Part shown: one piece after another, positions 28,878-38,374 of the stretch
Layout: each line of letters starts with the position of its first letter
How positions within the stretch are numbered: the stretch's first letter is position 1
Assembly: GCF_001050375.1 (NCBI RefSeq)
Contig: NZ_KQ130491.1
Coordinates: 62,001 to 126,000, forward strand
Length of the DNA: 64,000 nt
DNA from: Catenovulum maritimum
Lineage (GTDB): Bacteria; Pseudomonadota; Gammaproteobacteria; Enterobacterales; Alteromonadaceae
Reading direction: 5' to 3'
The notes under the pieces: model-generated
Told to the model about the DNA's origin: nothing
The model's database searches: none
Seen by the model: the letters and a program-made list of their open reading frames with translations, nothing else
Program-made: the position numbers and the translations under genes

Positions 28878-30158
28878 CTACATTCTTCCTTTTTGTTCCT
28901 TCGCTAACATAAAATCATAAATTTCAGAGCCAGCTAATAGGTAAGCTCCCACACCATAGATTTGCGAATCATCTTTACTGACTTGCCCAGGCGCTGCGCC
29001 AATGGCTTGCACCCAACCTAACTTGCCATCAGGGTGTACAGCAGAATTGAGTAATTGCCAGCCTTTGGCTGTAGTTTCCAAGTATTCACTTTCAGCAAGT
29101 AATCCGTTATTTAAGCCCCAGGCAAACCCGAAAGTAAATAAAGCGGTACCACTGGTTTCTGGTAACGGGCTTTTTTCATGGGCTAATAACGACATTGCCC
29201 ATGAACCATCGTGTTTTTGCAGTGATTTTAGCTTCCTTGCCATGTCCACAAACACTTTTTCATAGACAGCTCGACGCGGATCATTTTTATCTATATATTC
29301 CATAGCGCGCGCTAAACCAGCAAATACCCAACCTGTGCCACGAGCCCAAAAAATCTGCTCACCAAAGTCTCCTTTTTTATCTTTAAAACGACTATCTCGG
29401 TAAAACAGCTTGTAGTTTTCATCGTAAAGGTAATCGATAGTCGCCTGCATTTCTTTGTGTGCATAATCGGCATACTTTGGATCACCAGTGGCTTTTGTTA
29501 ATGCAAACCAGCTAGGTGGTGCCATAAACAGCGCATCAGCCCAGCACCAACGCGTCTGACAGGCATGAATTTTATGGCCGTCATCAACAATTAATTCACG
29601 CGTGAGTTCTAAATCAACAGTGTAGTTGGCTGCAATAACGTCATCAAAGGCCTTTTGGGTTGCCGCCAGAATTTTCGGATCTTGCTGTTGATGGTTGTAA
29701 TACCAAATATAGGTATCGGCAATTAACTGGTCATCGCCATAGTAAGGGATAGGCCCTAATTGCCAATCCCACTCATTACCCTTGTAACCGATCCAACGTT
29801 TGTAGGTTGGATTAGCTGAGCGCTCTGCTAAGTTTTTTAAACCGGTATAAAACACAGCTTGTACCCAACGTTTGGCCTCCAATGACTCATCACGTTTAAA
29901 CTGAATATAAGCCAATGAATCTAAGCGTGGCAGCTGCCAATTCGCGACTTTTTCGATATCAGATAACACTTGCTCGCTTGACGGAAAAGCTGGTTGCGCT
30001 TGCACATTTTCAGCTACTGCAGCTCCTCCCTGAGTTTTTTGGCTAATAGACGCGTTTTCTGCCCCACAAGCTGACAGCAATAAGGCTGCAGAAAAACAAG
30101 TAAGTTTTGAATAAAACTGATATTTAGAGGTGAATTTTTTTAGACCAAAGGTGATCAC
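28878..30158 (-). CDS. GH105 unsaturated uronyl hydrolase lipoprotein
   Basis: Removes the 4,5-unsaturated uronic acid left at the non-reducing end after lyase cleavage. It has 426 residues with lipobox LLSAC (Cys31, Gly at +2). The (alpha/alpha)6 family pattern is clear: RWCWADALFMAPP carries Asp208, in the place of the catalytic Asp of YteR, and GEQIFWARGTGWVFAGLARA is the family core near 271-290. The start is a GTG with GGAG at good spacing (GGAGCATACCT before it). It runs opposite to the GH78 genes but belongs to the same pathway. Confidence 0.92.
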   Translation of the reverse strand: MITFGLKKFTSKYQFYSKLTCFSAALLLSACGAENASISQKTQGGAAVAENVQAQPAFPSSEQVLSDIEKVANWQLPRLDSLAYIQFKRDESLEAKRWVQAVFYTGLKNLAERSANPTYKRWIGYKGNEWDWQLGPIPYYGDDQLIADTYIWYYNHQQQDPKILAATQKAFDDVIAANYTVDLELTRELIVDDGHKIHACQTRWCWADALFMAPPSWFALTKATGDPKYADYAHKEMQATIDYLYDENYKLFYRDSRFKDKKGDFGEQIFWARGTGWVFAGLARAMEYIDKNDPRRAVYEKVFVDMARKLKSLQKHDGSWAMSLLAHEKSPLPETSGTALFTFGFAWGLNNGLLAESEYLETTAKGWQLLNSAVHPDGKLGWVQAIGAAPGQVSKDDSQIYGVGAYLLAGSEIYDFMLAKEQKGRM

Positions 30159-30464
30159 AGGTATGCTCCATTCGTATTACTGTAATTAACGATAAGTTAA
30201 CTCTTATAAGCCGTGCGCAACTGACCTAAACGCACAACACAAGTAAAAAAAATAAATTTCTAGTTTTATGCAGAATAGGCTCAAAATTTGGATATTTGAT
30301 ACCAATCTTAGGAGATATTTTTAGCTTTTATACAAAATCACACTTTATTACCTGAAAAACTCACAAGAAATAATATTAGTAAGAGTTTGCAAAAAGTGGT
30401 TTCATCAGTCGCTCGTGTAGCACGACTGATGCAAAGTTAAGGTATTGATTATTAAGCGTAGGGG
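30159..30464. other. Gap between sulfatase 3' end and GH105 start
   Basis: No gene is seen. The right side should contain the GH105 promoter. The left side has a hairpin (30403-30431) that may end the sulfatase transcript. Confidence 0.35.
30403..30431 (-). terminator. Stem-loop after the sulfatase gene
   Basis: CATCAGT...CGTG and CACG-ACTGATG pair over eleven bases with a four-base bulge. Read leftward it lies about 34 bases after the sulfatase stop. The T run is weak. Confidence 0.55.
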
Positions 30465-31991
30465 TTAATAATTTTTGGAATCAGCATTTACAAAGTTGGT
30501 TTTTTTATTGCCATCAAAAGCACGTTGTTTAACCGTATTATTACGCTCAGCTTCATATTGATCTATGTAAGCATCTGTTTTTTGTCTTAGCTGGTTTAAA
30601 ATATTTTCATGTTGGGCAGAAGTCGCTAAGTTGGTTGCTTCATTGGGATCATTTTTTAAATCATAAAGTTGTTCATGTTTATCTCGGTAGTAACGAACAT
30701 ATTTCCAATCCTCGGTTCTTACCCCAACCGTTGGGGGTATTTTGAAGACTTTAGGCGAGAATAAATGCTCAAAAAAGAATTCGCTGCGCCATTCTGGTGT
30801 TTCACCTGCCATAATAGGTTTGAGAGATTTACCCTGATAACGCTTAGATAATTCGATACCTGCTAAATCTAAAATAGTCGGTGCAATGTCGATATTTAAC
30901 GCAATTTCTTCCCGCACTTGTGCTTTGCGATTACGCGGATCAAAAATGATGAGTGGTACACGTAAATCTTCATCCCAACCAAACCATTTCCCAGCCAATT
31001 GACGGTTGTTTAATGAGTAACCATTATCACCGGTATAAATAATAATGGTGTTTTCAGCCATACCGGCTTCAACTAACTTGTCGTAAAGCATACCAACACC
31101 GCGGTCTACCGCACTGACAGCACGATAATGACGCTTAACCATTTTTTGATACAAGGCTTGGGTTTTATAACGATACTGCCAGCGCTCTCGGCCAAGCGAT
31201 GTTTTTAAAAAGTCAGGCAATACTTCAAAATCTGCTGCCGACGATAATGGCGCAGGTGGTATAGTTATGTCGTTGTAATACTCGTCAAATTCAGCAGGGT
31301 AGTGGTATTGATCTACTTTATCTGGGTCAAGGGCATGGGGATTCCAAAAACTAACTGATAACGACCAAGGCTGTCCACTACCTTTATTTTGCTCGATAAA
31401 GTCTTTGGCAAGCTCAACAAAGTGGTAGGTTTGTGGACGCTCAACACCCTTGTGGATGTCGGTTTTTTTCATTTTTGAACGTTTAAAATAGTCAAAACGC
31501 TGCTCGATATTGCCCGAGGTTTCAACACCAAATTTACCAACAAAGCCGGTTGTATAACCGTGTTGCTTTAATACCACAGGGTAGGTAATCGTCATATCTT
31601 CTTCAGATACAGGAGGACGGTGAAACGAATAATCGCTAGTGCGTTCGGTTAATCCAGTTAAAATACTAGCGCGACTAGCACCACAAATAGGTGTAGTAAC
31701 AAACGCCTTTTTGAAGAGCACGCCTTGATCGGCCAATTTATCTAGTGTTGGCGTTTTTACTATTGGGTGGTATTTACCAATTAAGTCCCACCTATGATCA
31801 TCAGCTAAAATAAATAAAATGTTTGGCCGTTGTTGTTCTTGCTGGTTCGATACTAGATTTTTAGTGTCTTTATCCGTTAACTGGCAGGCTGATGTTAGTA
31901 CGCTGGCGGACAATAATAAACCTAGTTTTATCCTGTAGGATTTATGACTTTCTTTAAACTGAGTCGTTATTTTTGTAAAAATATTATCCAT
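30465..31991 (-). CDS. S1-family sulfatase lipoprotein (formylglycine type)
   Basis: Hydrolyses a sulfate ester, here probably on rhamnose of ulvan fragments. It has 508 residues with a lipobox LTSAC (Cys36, Gln at +2). Metal-binding Asp64-Asp65 are in ILADDHRW. The active-site Cys103 lies in CGASR, a variant of the C-x-(P/A)-x-R motif, and must be turned to formylglycine by a maturase not found in this window. YTGDNGY near residue 314 supplies the other metal ligands. It is the last gene of the leftward operon that begins with the DUF1553 gene, eight bases after the b561 gene. The S1 subfamily cannot be fixed by eye. Confidence 0.9.
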   Translation of the reverse strand: MDNIFTKITTQFKESHKSYRIKLGLLLSASVLTSACQLTDKDTKNLVSNQQEQQRPNILFILADDHRWDLIGKYHPIVKTPTLDKLADQGVLFKKAFVTTPICGASRASILTGLTERTSDYSFHRPPVSEEDMTITYPVVLKQHGYTTGFVGKFGVETSGNIEQRFDYFKRSKMKKTDIHKGVERPQTYHFVELAKDFIEQNKGSGQPWSLSVSFWNPHALDPDKVDQYHYPAEFDEYYNDITIPPAPLSSAADFEVLPDFLKTSLGRERWQYRYKTQALYQKMVKRHYRAVSAVDRGVGMLYDKLVEAGMAENTIIIYTGDNGYSLNNRQLAGKWFGWDEDLRVPLIIFDPRNRKAQVREEIALNIDIAPTILDLAGIELSKRYQGKSLKPIMAGETPEWRSEFFFEHLFSPKVFKIPPTVGVRTEDWKYVRYYRDKHEQLYDLKNDPNEATNLATSAQHENILNQLRQKTDAYIDQYEAERNNTVKQRAFDGNKKTNFVNADSKNY

Positions 31992-31999
31992 TTTAACCC

Positions 32000-32647
32000 T
32001 TATTTAAATAACCAATATGAAAAAACGCCCGCAATTAACATAAAAATAATGCCTAAGCTAAAAGGGGCAAAATACAGTGGTGTATCTGGCGTTTTTGTCA
32101 GCTGTTTTTTACCCGTTAATAGGGTTTTTATTAAGTTGTCTTTTTTCACCAATACATAAAAAAATACCGCGACTAAGTGCAGCCAAATAATCGCTAATAA
32201 AATGTCAAAGTTAATGCCATGTAATTGGGTAAGCGTGTCTGACATATCTTTTGAAACATAATCTGAAAGGGCGCCACTAAAGCCTAAATCGTTATTGCTA
32301 AACAGTCCTGAAATCACTTGAAAACCAATCACCAAGATCATGATGATAATCATCCAGCCACCAGCGGGGTTATGACCAACTTCGTGATGTACTTGTAAGC
32401 GTAATGACTGTTTTAAATAACGAAATGCAACAATCGGATGGACGATAAAGTGCTTAAAACGAGCTGTACTTGAACCGAACAAGCCCCAACACACCCTAAA
32501 TACCAATAGGGCAATTAAGCAATGACCAAAAATTTCGTGTAAATCTATTAGTCTGTTTTCAATGGTGTACCAAGCAGCGAAAATGTTTAAAACAAGTGCC
32601 CAGTGAAAAAATCGTGTTGCTCCGTCCCAAATTTTTACTTTTTTCAT
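32000..32647 (-). CDS. Cytochrome b561-type di-haem membrane protein
   Basis: A 215-residue integral membrane protein of the b-type cytochrome group that includes the hydrogenase cytochrome b subunit. It starts with DGATRFFHWALVLN, where the histidine is a typical haem ligand. Further histidines lie at the ends of later helices (HEIFGHCLIALLVFRVCWGLFG, and IIWLHLVAVFFYVLVKKD). Four main helices and one extra C-terminal helix are seen. It lies five bases after the cytochrome c-LRR gene and eight before the sulfatase, so it is probably the quinone-linked electron partner of the periplasmic cytochromes upstream. That role is inferred. Confidence 0.8.
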   Translation of the reverse strand: MKKVKIWDGATRFFHWALVLNIFAAWYTIENRLIDLHEIFGHCLIALLVFRVCWGLFGSSTARFKHFIVHPIVAFRYLKQSLRLQVHHEVGHNPAGGWMIIIMILVIGFQVISGLFSNNDLGFSGALSDYVSKDMSDTLTQLHGINFDILLAIIWLHLVAVFFYVLVKKDNLIKTLLTGKKQLTKTPDTPLYFAPFSLGIIFMLIAGVFSYWLFK

Positions 32648-32652
32648 ATCAC

Positions 32653-33600
32653 TTAACCTTGTTTTACTTTTATAAGTTCGATTGCTTGCTGAGAAAATAG
32701 CATTGCAAGATTTTCATCGACTAATGCTTCATCAAGCACAAGCGTTTTCAGTGCTGGAAGCTTTGCAAGTTGACTGATTTTTGATTGGCTAATATGAGTA
32801 CCTTGTATTTGCAGCTTGGTTAAATTTTTCATAGCTAAAACCTGTTCGATAGCAGCATCAGATATTTGGCTATTGGCTAAATTGGCTTCGATTAATACCG
32901 GCGCTAGGGCTTGGCTAAAGTGGGTGAGCATTTGATCATCAAAATGGTTTTTCATTGCGAAAGCATCGAGCACTAATAAATGTGAGGTACGCGCTTGATA
33001 GTGCAATACATGAGGATATTGTGTTTGTAATTCTGCTACCTGTTTTTTATAGGCTAAGCGTTTTTCTTCGATTTTTTGCCAGTCAATATCATAAAATTTA
33101 ATCACTTTTGCTTTTGCTGGCGCTTCAGGAAAATCATCTTCGGTTAAGTTTCCTGAGCCACCTTTTGATAACCATAACTCAATTAAGGCTAATTCATCTT
33201 CGGTATGACGCTCTCGACCAAATGGCGGCATCGCCATGCGATCTGTTGCCGGTAACTTCATGCGTTCAAGTAATAAATTATTTTCAGCGAGTGTTAAATC
33301 AGCACCACTTTTACCGGAAAAGGTTAACTGGCGAAAACTGTCTAAACGCAATTGTCCTTTTGCTTTATTGTCATCGTGACAAGCGGCACAATATTTTTCC
33401 ATAATAGGATCAATGCGGCTATTGTAAAAAGAGTCTTGCTTAGCCACTAATACAGGGCTTAAGCCTAATTGCTCTTTGATGCTTTGTACCCAAGCCGGTT
33501 TACTTTGAATATATAAGTAAAGCCAAATTAAGCTTAATAAAGCTACCAGCCAAAAATAGCTTTTAGCGCTGAGCTTTTGTTCAGGCGTTTTGAAATTCAT
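32653..33600 (-). CDS. Membrane-anchored cytochrome c with leucine-rich repeats (left trio)
   Basis: A 315-residue protein with an N-terminal membrane helix (about 14-30) and then a planctomycete-type cytochrome domain (PSCyt1-like). CAACHDD holds one haem near residue 71, followed by KGQLRLDS and, later, MAMPPFGRERHTEDE and IELWLSKGG, the usual end of this domain. The C-terminal third has leucine-rich repeats (LTKLQIQGTHIS, LKTLVLDEALVD), which suggests protein or glycan contacts. It is third in a trio after the DUF1553 and DUF1501 genes. The biological role is unknown. Confidence 0.78.
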   Translation of the reverse strand: MNFKTPEQKLSAKSYFWLVALLSLIWLYLYIQSKPAWVQSIKEQLGLSPVLVAKQDSFYNSRIDPIMEKYCAACHDDNKAKGQLRLDSFRQLTFSGKSGADLTLAENNLLLERMKLPATDRMAMPPFGRERHTEDELALIELWLSKGGSGNLTEDDFPEAPAKAKVIKFYDIDWQKIEEKRLAYKKQVAELQTQYPHVLHYQARTSHLLVLDAFAMKNHFDDQMLTHFSQALAPVLIEANLANSQISDAAIEQVLAMKNLTKLQIQGTHISQSKISQLAKLPALKTLVLDEALVDENLAMLFSQQAIELIKVKQG

Positions 33601-33617
33601 CTTTGTTTTAAACCTCT

Positions 33618-35150
33618 TTACGCCAAAATCTGGGAAATAATTTGAGGATGTTCAACCCCAGTTAATCGCTGATTTAATCCTTGGAAGCGATAATTTAAAT
33701 CGTAATGATTAAAGCCCAGTAAATATAAAATGGTGGCGTGTAAGTCGGCTATTTCAACTTTGTCGTTAACCACTTCATAACCAAGTTCGTCAGTTTCTCC
33801 ATGAGTGTATCCACCTTTTACGCCGCCTCCTGCCATCCACATGGTAAAGGCATCTGTGTGATGATCTCGGCCGGCAAAAAGCATGTCTTGTCCGGCTCTG
33901 TTTTCGCGCATTGGTGTGCGACCAAATTCGCCGCCCCAAATAACTAAAGTATCTTCGAGCATGCCGCGCTGTTTTAAATCTTCTAATAAGGCAGCCATTG
34001 GGCGATCAATATCTTTACACTTATTACGTATGCCAAGGTCAACTGAACCGGCTTCTCCTACGCCATGATGATCCCAAGCATAATCAAATAATTGAATGTA
34101 ACGCACGCCCCGTTCAGCCAGTCTTCTGGCGATAACACAGTTGTTGGCAAAACTTGCTTTACCAACTTCAGCACCGTAATTTTCTAATGTGGTTTCTGAT
34201 TCTTTGCTAATGTCGAAGGCATCAGATGCTTCTAGTTGCATGCGGTACGCCATTTCATATTGCGAAGTCCGCGTCAGGGTTTCTGGATCACCAACTGTGT
34301 TATAACTTTGCTGATTAAGATCGGCAATGGCATCAAGAATGCGGCGACGAAGCGGTCGGCTTACTTCTTTTGGATTACTTAAATAAAGCACGGGATCGCC
34401 TTGTTTTCGGCATTCCACCCCTTGGTAAACACTTGGTAAAAAGCCAGAACCCCAAAGCTGTTTACCGCCATCTGGGGCATTTTTACCTGAGGTTAGCGCG
34501 ATAAATCCGGGTAAGTTTTGGTTCATTGTACCTAATGCATAGGTGGCCCAAGCGCCAATAGATGGTTTGCCGGATAAAGCTGAACCTGTATGCATTAACA
34601 CTTGCGCGGGAGCATGGTTAAACTGATCGGTTTTCATCGATTTTATGAAACAAATATCATCAGCATGTTTGGCTAAATGCGGTAATCTGTCTGATATCCA
34701 AGCACCTGATTGACCATGTTGTTTAAATGGAAATTGCGGGCCTAATAACTTAGGTGTGCCGGAAATAAACGCAAATTGTTTACCTTCTAAAAACGATTGT
34801 GGTGTGTCTCTACCATCATATTTTTCTAATTCCGGTTTATAGTCAAACATCTCTAATTGACTCGGGCCGCCCACCATATGCATATAGATAACCCGTTTTG
34901 CTTTCGCGGCATATTGGGGTGGCAGGGGAGATAAAGGAGCATCCATAGGACGGGTGAAGTCTAAGGTTTGCCCAGCCGCCGTTGCTTGATTGGCAAACAT
35001 AGAGCCTAAAGCGGCACCGCCAAGCATATAACCTGATTTCTTCAGAAAATCTCGACGTTTTAATTGCGCCATTTCCTGTTGCAATATTTTATCAATTTGA
35101 GCGCTTCGAGTGCTTGCAGATTGAACATTAGAATTAAATAAATTTTTCAT
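33618..35150 (-). CDS. DUF1501 protein with Tat signal (left trio)
   Basis: A 510-residue exported protein. The N-terminus carries a twin-arginine motif (KRRDFLKK near 32-39) followed by a Gly/Ala-rich hydrophobic stretch, so it is probably folded with a cofactor before export. The rest is the DUF1501 family: YMHMVGGPSQLEMFD near 88-102, TLVIWGGEFGRTPM near 395-408 and GRDHHTDAFTMWMAGGG. These His/Asp/Glu sites resemble the metal sites of the alkaline-phosphatase/sulfatase clan, to which the family belongs as I recall it. It starts four bases after the DUF1553 stop. No activity is known to me. Confidence 0.82.
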   Translation of the reverse strand: MKNLFNSNVQSASTRSAQIDKILQQEMAQLKRRDFLKKSGYMLGGAALGSMFANQATAAGQTLDFTRPMDAPLSPLPPQYAAKAKRVIYMHMVGGPSQLEMFDYKPELEKYDGRDTPQSFLEGKQFAFISGTPKLLGPQFPFKQHGQSGAWISDRLPHLAKHADDICFIKSMKTDQFNHAPAQVLMHTGSALSGKPSIGAWATYALGTMNQNLPGFIALTSGKNAPDGGKQLWGSGFLPSVYQGVECRKQGDPVLYLSNPKEVSRPLRRRILDAIADLNQQSYNTVGDPETLTRTSQYEMAYRMQLEASDAFDISKESETTLENYGAEVGKASFANNCVIARRLAERGVRYIQLFDYAWDHHGVGEAGSVDLGIRNKCKDIDRPMAALLEDLKQRGMLEDTLVIWGGEFGRTPMRENRAGQDMLFAGRDHHTDAFTMWMAGGGVKGGYTHGETDELGYEVVNDKVEIADLHATILYLLGFNHYDLNYRFQGLNQRLTGVEHPQIISQILA

Positions 35151-35154
35151 GATC

Positions 35155-38100
35155 TTACCTTGTTAATGCATCGTCGAGATTGAGTAAAATTGAGCCCATT
35201 GCCGTCCAGGTTGATGCTTGTGCATCATCACCCGATAGCCCATCAAGTTGAATTTGTTCTGATACTTTTTGCAGGGCAAATGTTAGGCTCTGTACTTCTT
35301 TTTCTTTTGGTAAGCGAGAGACAACACGTTTAAAGCCAAAGCGAATTGCTTGTTTATCATCACTTGTTTTGGCTTGGGTCATCATCAGTTTACCGAGTGC
35401 TTGTGCAGCCTCGTGATAAACCGGATCATTTAAGGTCACTAAAGCTTGTAACGGCGTGTTGGTGGGTAAACGGCGCTGGTGGCTAATTTCACGTGTTTCC
35501 ATATCAAAGGTTAAAAAGCTTGGATACATAAAGGCACGTTTAACAAAGGTATAAATTGCGCGGCGATAGCGATTTTCATCGGTGGCATCTTCCCACCAAT
35601 GTAGCCAACGACCTTTATGCCCCCAAATACCTTCTGGTTGTGGTGGCATAACCGGCACACCGCCAATTTTATTAACGATTAAGTCACTGGCAACTAAAGC
35701 TTGGTCGCGAACCATTTCTGCTGACAAACGTTGTCTTGGCCCACGTGAAAACCATTTATTTAATGGGTCGAGTTCGTAGCGTTCAGCCTGAACGGTAGCG
35801 TCTTGTTGATAGGCATGGCTCATTACCATGAGTTTTAAAATGGCTTTTGTATCCCATTTAAAATCGTTTTGAAATTTAAGGGCTAGCCAATCTAAAAGCT
35901 CAGGATGATTCGGTAAACTGCCCGCGCCACCAAAATCTTCTAAGGTTTCAACAAGGCCAATACCAAATAATCTGTGCCATAAACGATTGATCGCAACGCG
36001 AGCGGTTAAAGGTTGCTCTGGTTTAAAAAACCATTGTGCTAAGCCCAAGCGATTTTGTTGTTGGTTAAATTCAGGAAATATCGCTGGCGTATTTGGCGTT
36101 AATAAATCGCCGACTTTATTGGTCATATTGCCGCGGTCAAATTTAGCAATAGCACGCTTATCCCAGTCGTCTTGCTCTAACATTACTGGCATGAGGTAAC
36201 CGTCGATAGCCTTAAGTTGTTTTTTTAACTTGCCATATTCCTCAATATTGGCGGTGCGGTTATCGCTGTTTGCATATTGTGACCAGCCATCAAAATTGGT
36301 TGTTTCTATACGTACGCGGTGCAAGCGAGTTTGTAAGCTATCAACGCGAATGCCTTTTTGCATTTGTTCAACTTCTACTTCGATTTTTTCACCTGGTTTA
36401 AGCGTCAGTGGCTCAGCTAATACAGCAACACTCCAACGAGGTAAATAGAGTCGATGAGCAAACCAACCGACACCTTTACCTGTTTCTAAGCCGCTATCTT
36501 CTTTGTTATTGAGTTCACTTAGCTTACTTCGCGCGGATAATTGATTATCCATCACTTCGGTGCTGTTCGACATGTGAGTTTTAATGGTAAGTTGTTGTTT
36601 GCTGCCGTCAGGTGTGACTAGATAAAATTTTACGTCGTCGGCCTGAAAATGAGGCTCAGGTGTATGACGAGCTTTTTCTGGGTTTTGTGGTATCGCATTT
36701 AAACGGATCGCGGAAATAGATTTTTCTTGCTGAGCTGCCGCACTTATAAAGTGATAATAAAGGCGTAATTCATATTTTCCGGCATCGAAATATTCGCCAT
36801 TTACAGTTTTAAATGTTCTGATTTTTTGATTGTTATCTGCCAGTTCTTTTAATCGCGCATTACCTACTTTAATTAAGGTTAAATGATATTTGCTTGGCGG
36901 TTTGCCTTCTTCAACTAACTTGGCATTAGAGTCTTCCATTTTTTTAACAAAAGCGGCTAAACCTCGGTATTCATCACCTAGAGCACTTTCAATAGTAAGT
37001 TGTTGCCAAGGAGATGACTGCTCAGTTTGTTTCGATAACTCAACCGCTTGCTTGGCTTCATGTTCGCGTATTTTGGTAAGCTGTTCTTGTAGTTCAAATG
37101 CGAGTTGCTTCTCATCGTCTTTTTTTGCGTATTTATATAAGGGATCATATTCGCGGTAATCAGCGTCTTTACTGGTATTAAAGAAGTCAAGTGATGCATA
37201 ATATTCATGGTGTTCAATTGGGTCGTAAGGATGGGAATGACACTGCACGCAATTCATGGTCATGGCATTGAGTACTGACCAAGTGGTGGCATTTCGGTCC
37301 ATGACAGCGACCATACGAAATTCTTCATCATCAGTTCCTCCTTCACTATTAGTTGGGGTTTGACGATGAAATCCGGTGGCGAGAATATTTTTTAAACTGC
37401 GATTTGGCATTAAATCACCACCGAGTTGTTCGATCATAAATTGATCATAAGGCTGGTTCGCATTCAGGGCTTCAATCACCCATTGTTTATAAGGCCAGCT
37501 GTCACGCTCTTCATCGCGGGTATAACCATGGCTATCGGCGTATCGAGATAAGTCCATCCACATGGCTGCCCAGCGCTCGCCATAACGGGGGGACGCGAGT
37601 AAACGGTCAACTTGTTTTTCATAAGCATTCGCACTGTTATCCGCTAAAAAGTCATCAATTTCTTGCGGTGTTGGTGGTAAGCCAGTTAAATCAAATGATA
37701 AGCGACGTAATAAGGTCTGTTTGTTTGCTATTGGCATTAATGACAAACCATTAGCGGCTAAGTTAGCCTCCAAAAAAGCGTCAATGTCATTATTGATGAC
37801 TTGTTTATTTTCAACCTCTGGCACCGTTTGTGGGCTCGGGGGAATAAACGCCCAATGTTCTTGCCAGTTTGCGCCTTGTGCTATCCAATCTCGTAAAAGT
37901 TGAATTTCATGATCCGGTAATTTAGCGCCTTTATAAGGCATACGAATGTTCGGGTCGTCAGATTCAACACGGGCGATTAATTCTGAAGCATCAGGATCAC
38001 CCGGTACTATGGTTAACCTGCCAGAGTGACCACGGCCAAGGGCTTCTTCTCGATATATAAAAGAAACATTGGCTTGTTTACTGACCCCGCCATGGCAACC

Positions 38101-38262
38101 TGTACAGCTTTTATTAAGAATAGGGCGAATGTCGTGGTTGAATGAGATCAACTTACTGGTTTGTTTCTCTTGCTGTTGTTCGCAAGCCGATAATAAGCTG
38201 GTGATTGCAATCAAACAAAAAGCTAACTTAAATGACGATGCCTTTGTATTTTTTATAATCAT
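35155..38262 (-). CDS. PSCyt1-DUF1549-DUF1553 multidomain lipoprotein (left trio)
   Basis: A 1035-residue predicted lipoprotein (LLSAC, Cys27, Glu at +2). Domains in order: a PSCyt1 cytochrome with CTGCH at 53-57 and MPYKGAKLPDHE; DUF1549 (about 155-365) with LRRLSFDLTGLPPTP, RYGERWAAMWMDLSRYADS and a second haem-like motif CVQCHSHPYDP near 339; a variable middle part rich in beta sequence; and DUF1553 (about 740-1000) with ARVAINRLWHRLFG, RLSAEMVRDQALV and TPLQALVTLND. This architecture is typical of Planctomycetes and Verrucomicrobia, where its function is unknown. It heads the operon DUF1553-DUF1501-cytC/LRR-b561-sulfatase. Confidence 0.85.
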   Translation of the reverse strand: MIIKNTKASSFKLAFCLIAITSLLSACEQQQEKQTSKLISFNHDIRPILNKSCTGCHGGVSKQANVSFIYREEALGRGHSGRLTIVPGDPDASELIARVESDDPNIRMPYKGAKLPDHEIQLLRDWIAQGANWQEHWAFIPPSPQTVPEVENKQVINNDIDAFLEANLAANGLSLMPIANKQTLLRRLSFDLTGLPPTPQEIDDFLADNSANAYEKQVDRLLASPRYGERWAAMWMDLSRYADSHGYTRDEERDSWPYKQWVIEALNANQPYDQFMIEQLGGDLMPNRSLKNILATGFHRQTPTNSEGGTDDEEFRMVAVMDRNATTWSVLNAMTMNCVQCHSHPYDPIEHHEYYASLDFFNTSKDADYREYDPLYKYAKKDDEKQLAFELQEQLTKIREHEAKQAVELSKQTEQSSPWQQLTIESALGDEYRGLAAFVKKMEDSNAKLVEEGKPPSKYHLTLIKVGNARLKELADNNQKIRTFKTVNGEYFDAGKYELRLYYHFISAAAQQEKSISAIRLNAIPQNPEKARHTPEPHFQADDVKFYLVTPDGSKQQLTIKTHMSNSTEVMDNQLSARSKLSELNNKEDSGLETGKGVGWFAHRLYLPRWSVAVLAEPLTLKPGEKIEVEVEQMQKGIRVDSLQTRLHRVRIETTNFDGWSQYANSDNRTANIEEYGKLKKQLKAIDGYLMPVMLEQDDWDKRAIAKFDRGNMTNKVGDLLTPNTPAIFPEFNQQQNRLGLAQWFFKPEQPLTARVAINRLWHRLFGIGLVETLEDFGGAGSLPNHPELLDWLALKFQNDFKWDTKAILKLMVMSHAYQQDATVQAERYELDPLNKWFSRGPRQRLSAEMVRDQALVASDLIVNKIGGVPVMPPQPEGIWGHKGRWLHWWEDATDENRYRRAIYTFVKRAFMYPSFLTFDMETREISHQRRLPTNTPLQALVTLNDPVYHEAAQALGKLMMTQAKTSDDKQAIRFGFKRVVSRLPKEKEVQSLTFALQKVSEQIQLDGLSGDDAQASTWTAMGSILLNLDDALTR

Positions 38263-38309
38263 TAGGTGTACCAGAAACTAACAGGTTATTTTGTTAATAG
38301 ATTAATATT

Positions 38310-38358
38310 AAGCACTTATCTCTATGTATTTTCTATTTGTGCCTTGAGATAAGTGCTT
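38310..38358 (-). terminator. Stem-loop between the propeller gene and the DUF1553 gene
   Basis: AAGCACTTATCTC and GAGATAAGTGCTT pair perfectly over 13 bp with a 23-base loop, just after the NHL-protein stop in the leftward direction. It probably separates that gene from the DUF1553 operon. No strong T run. Confidence 0.6.
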
Positions 38359-38374
38359 GTATTCAAACTGTCGT

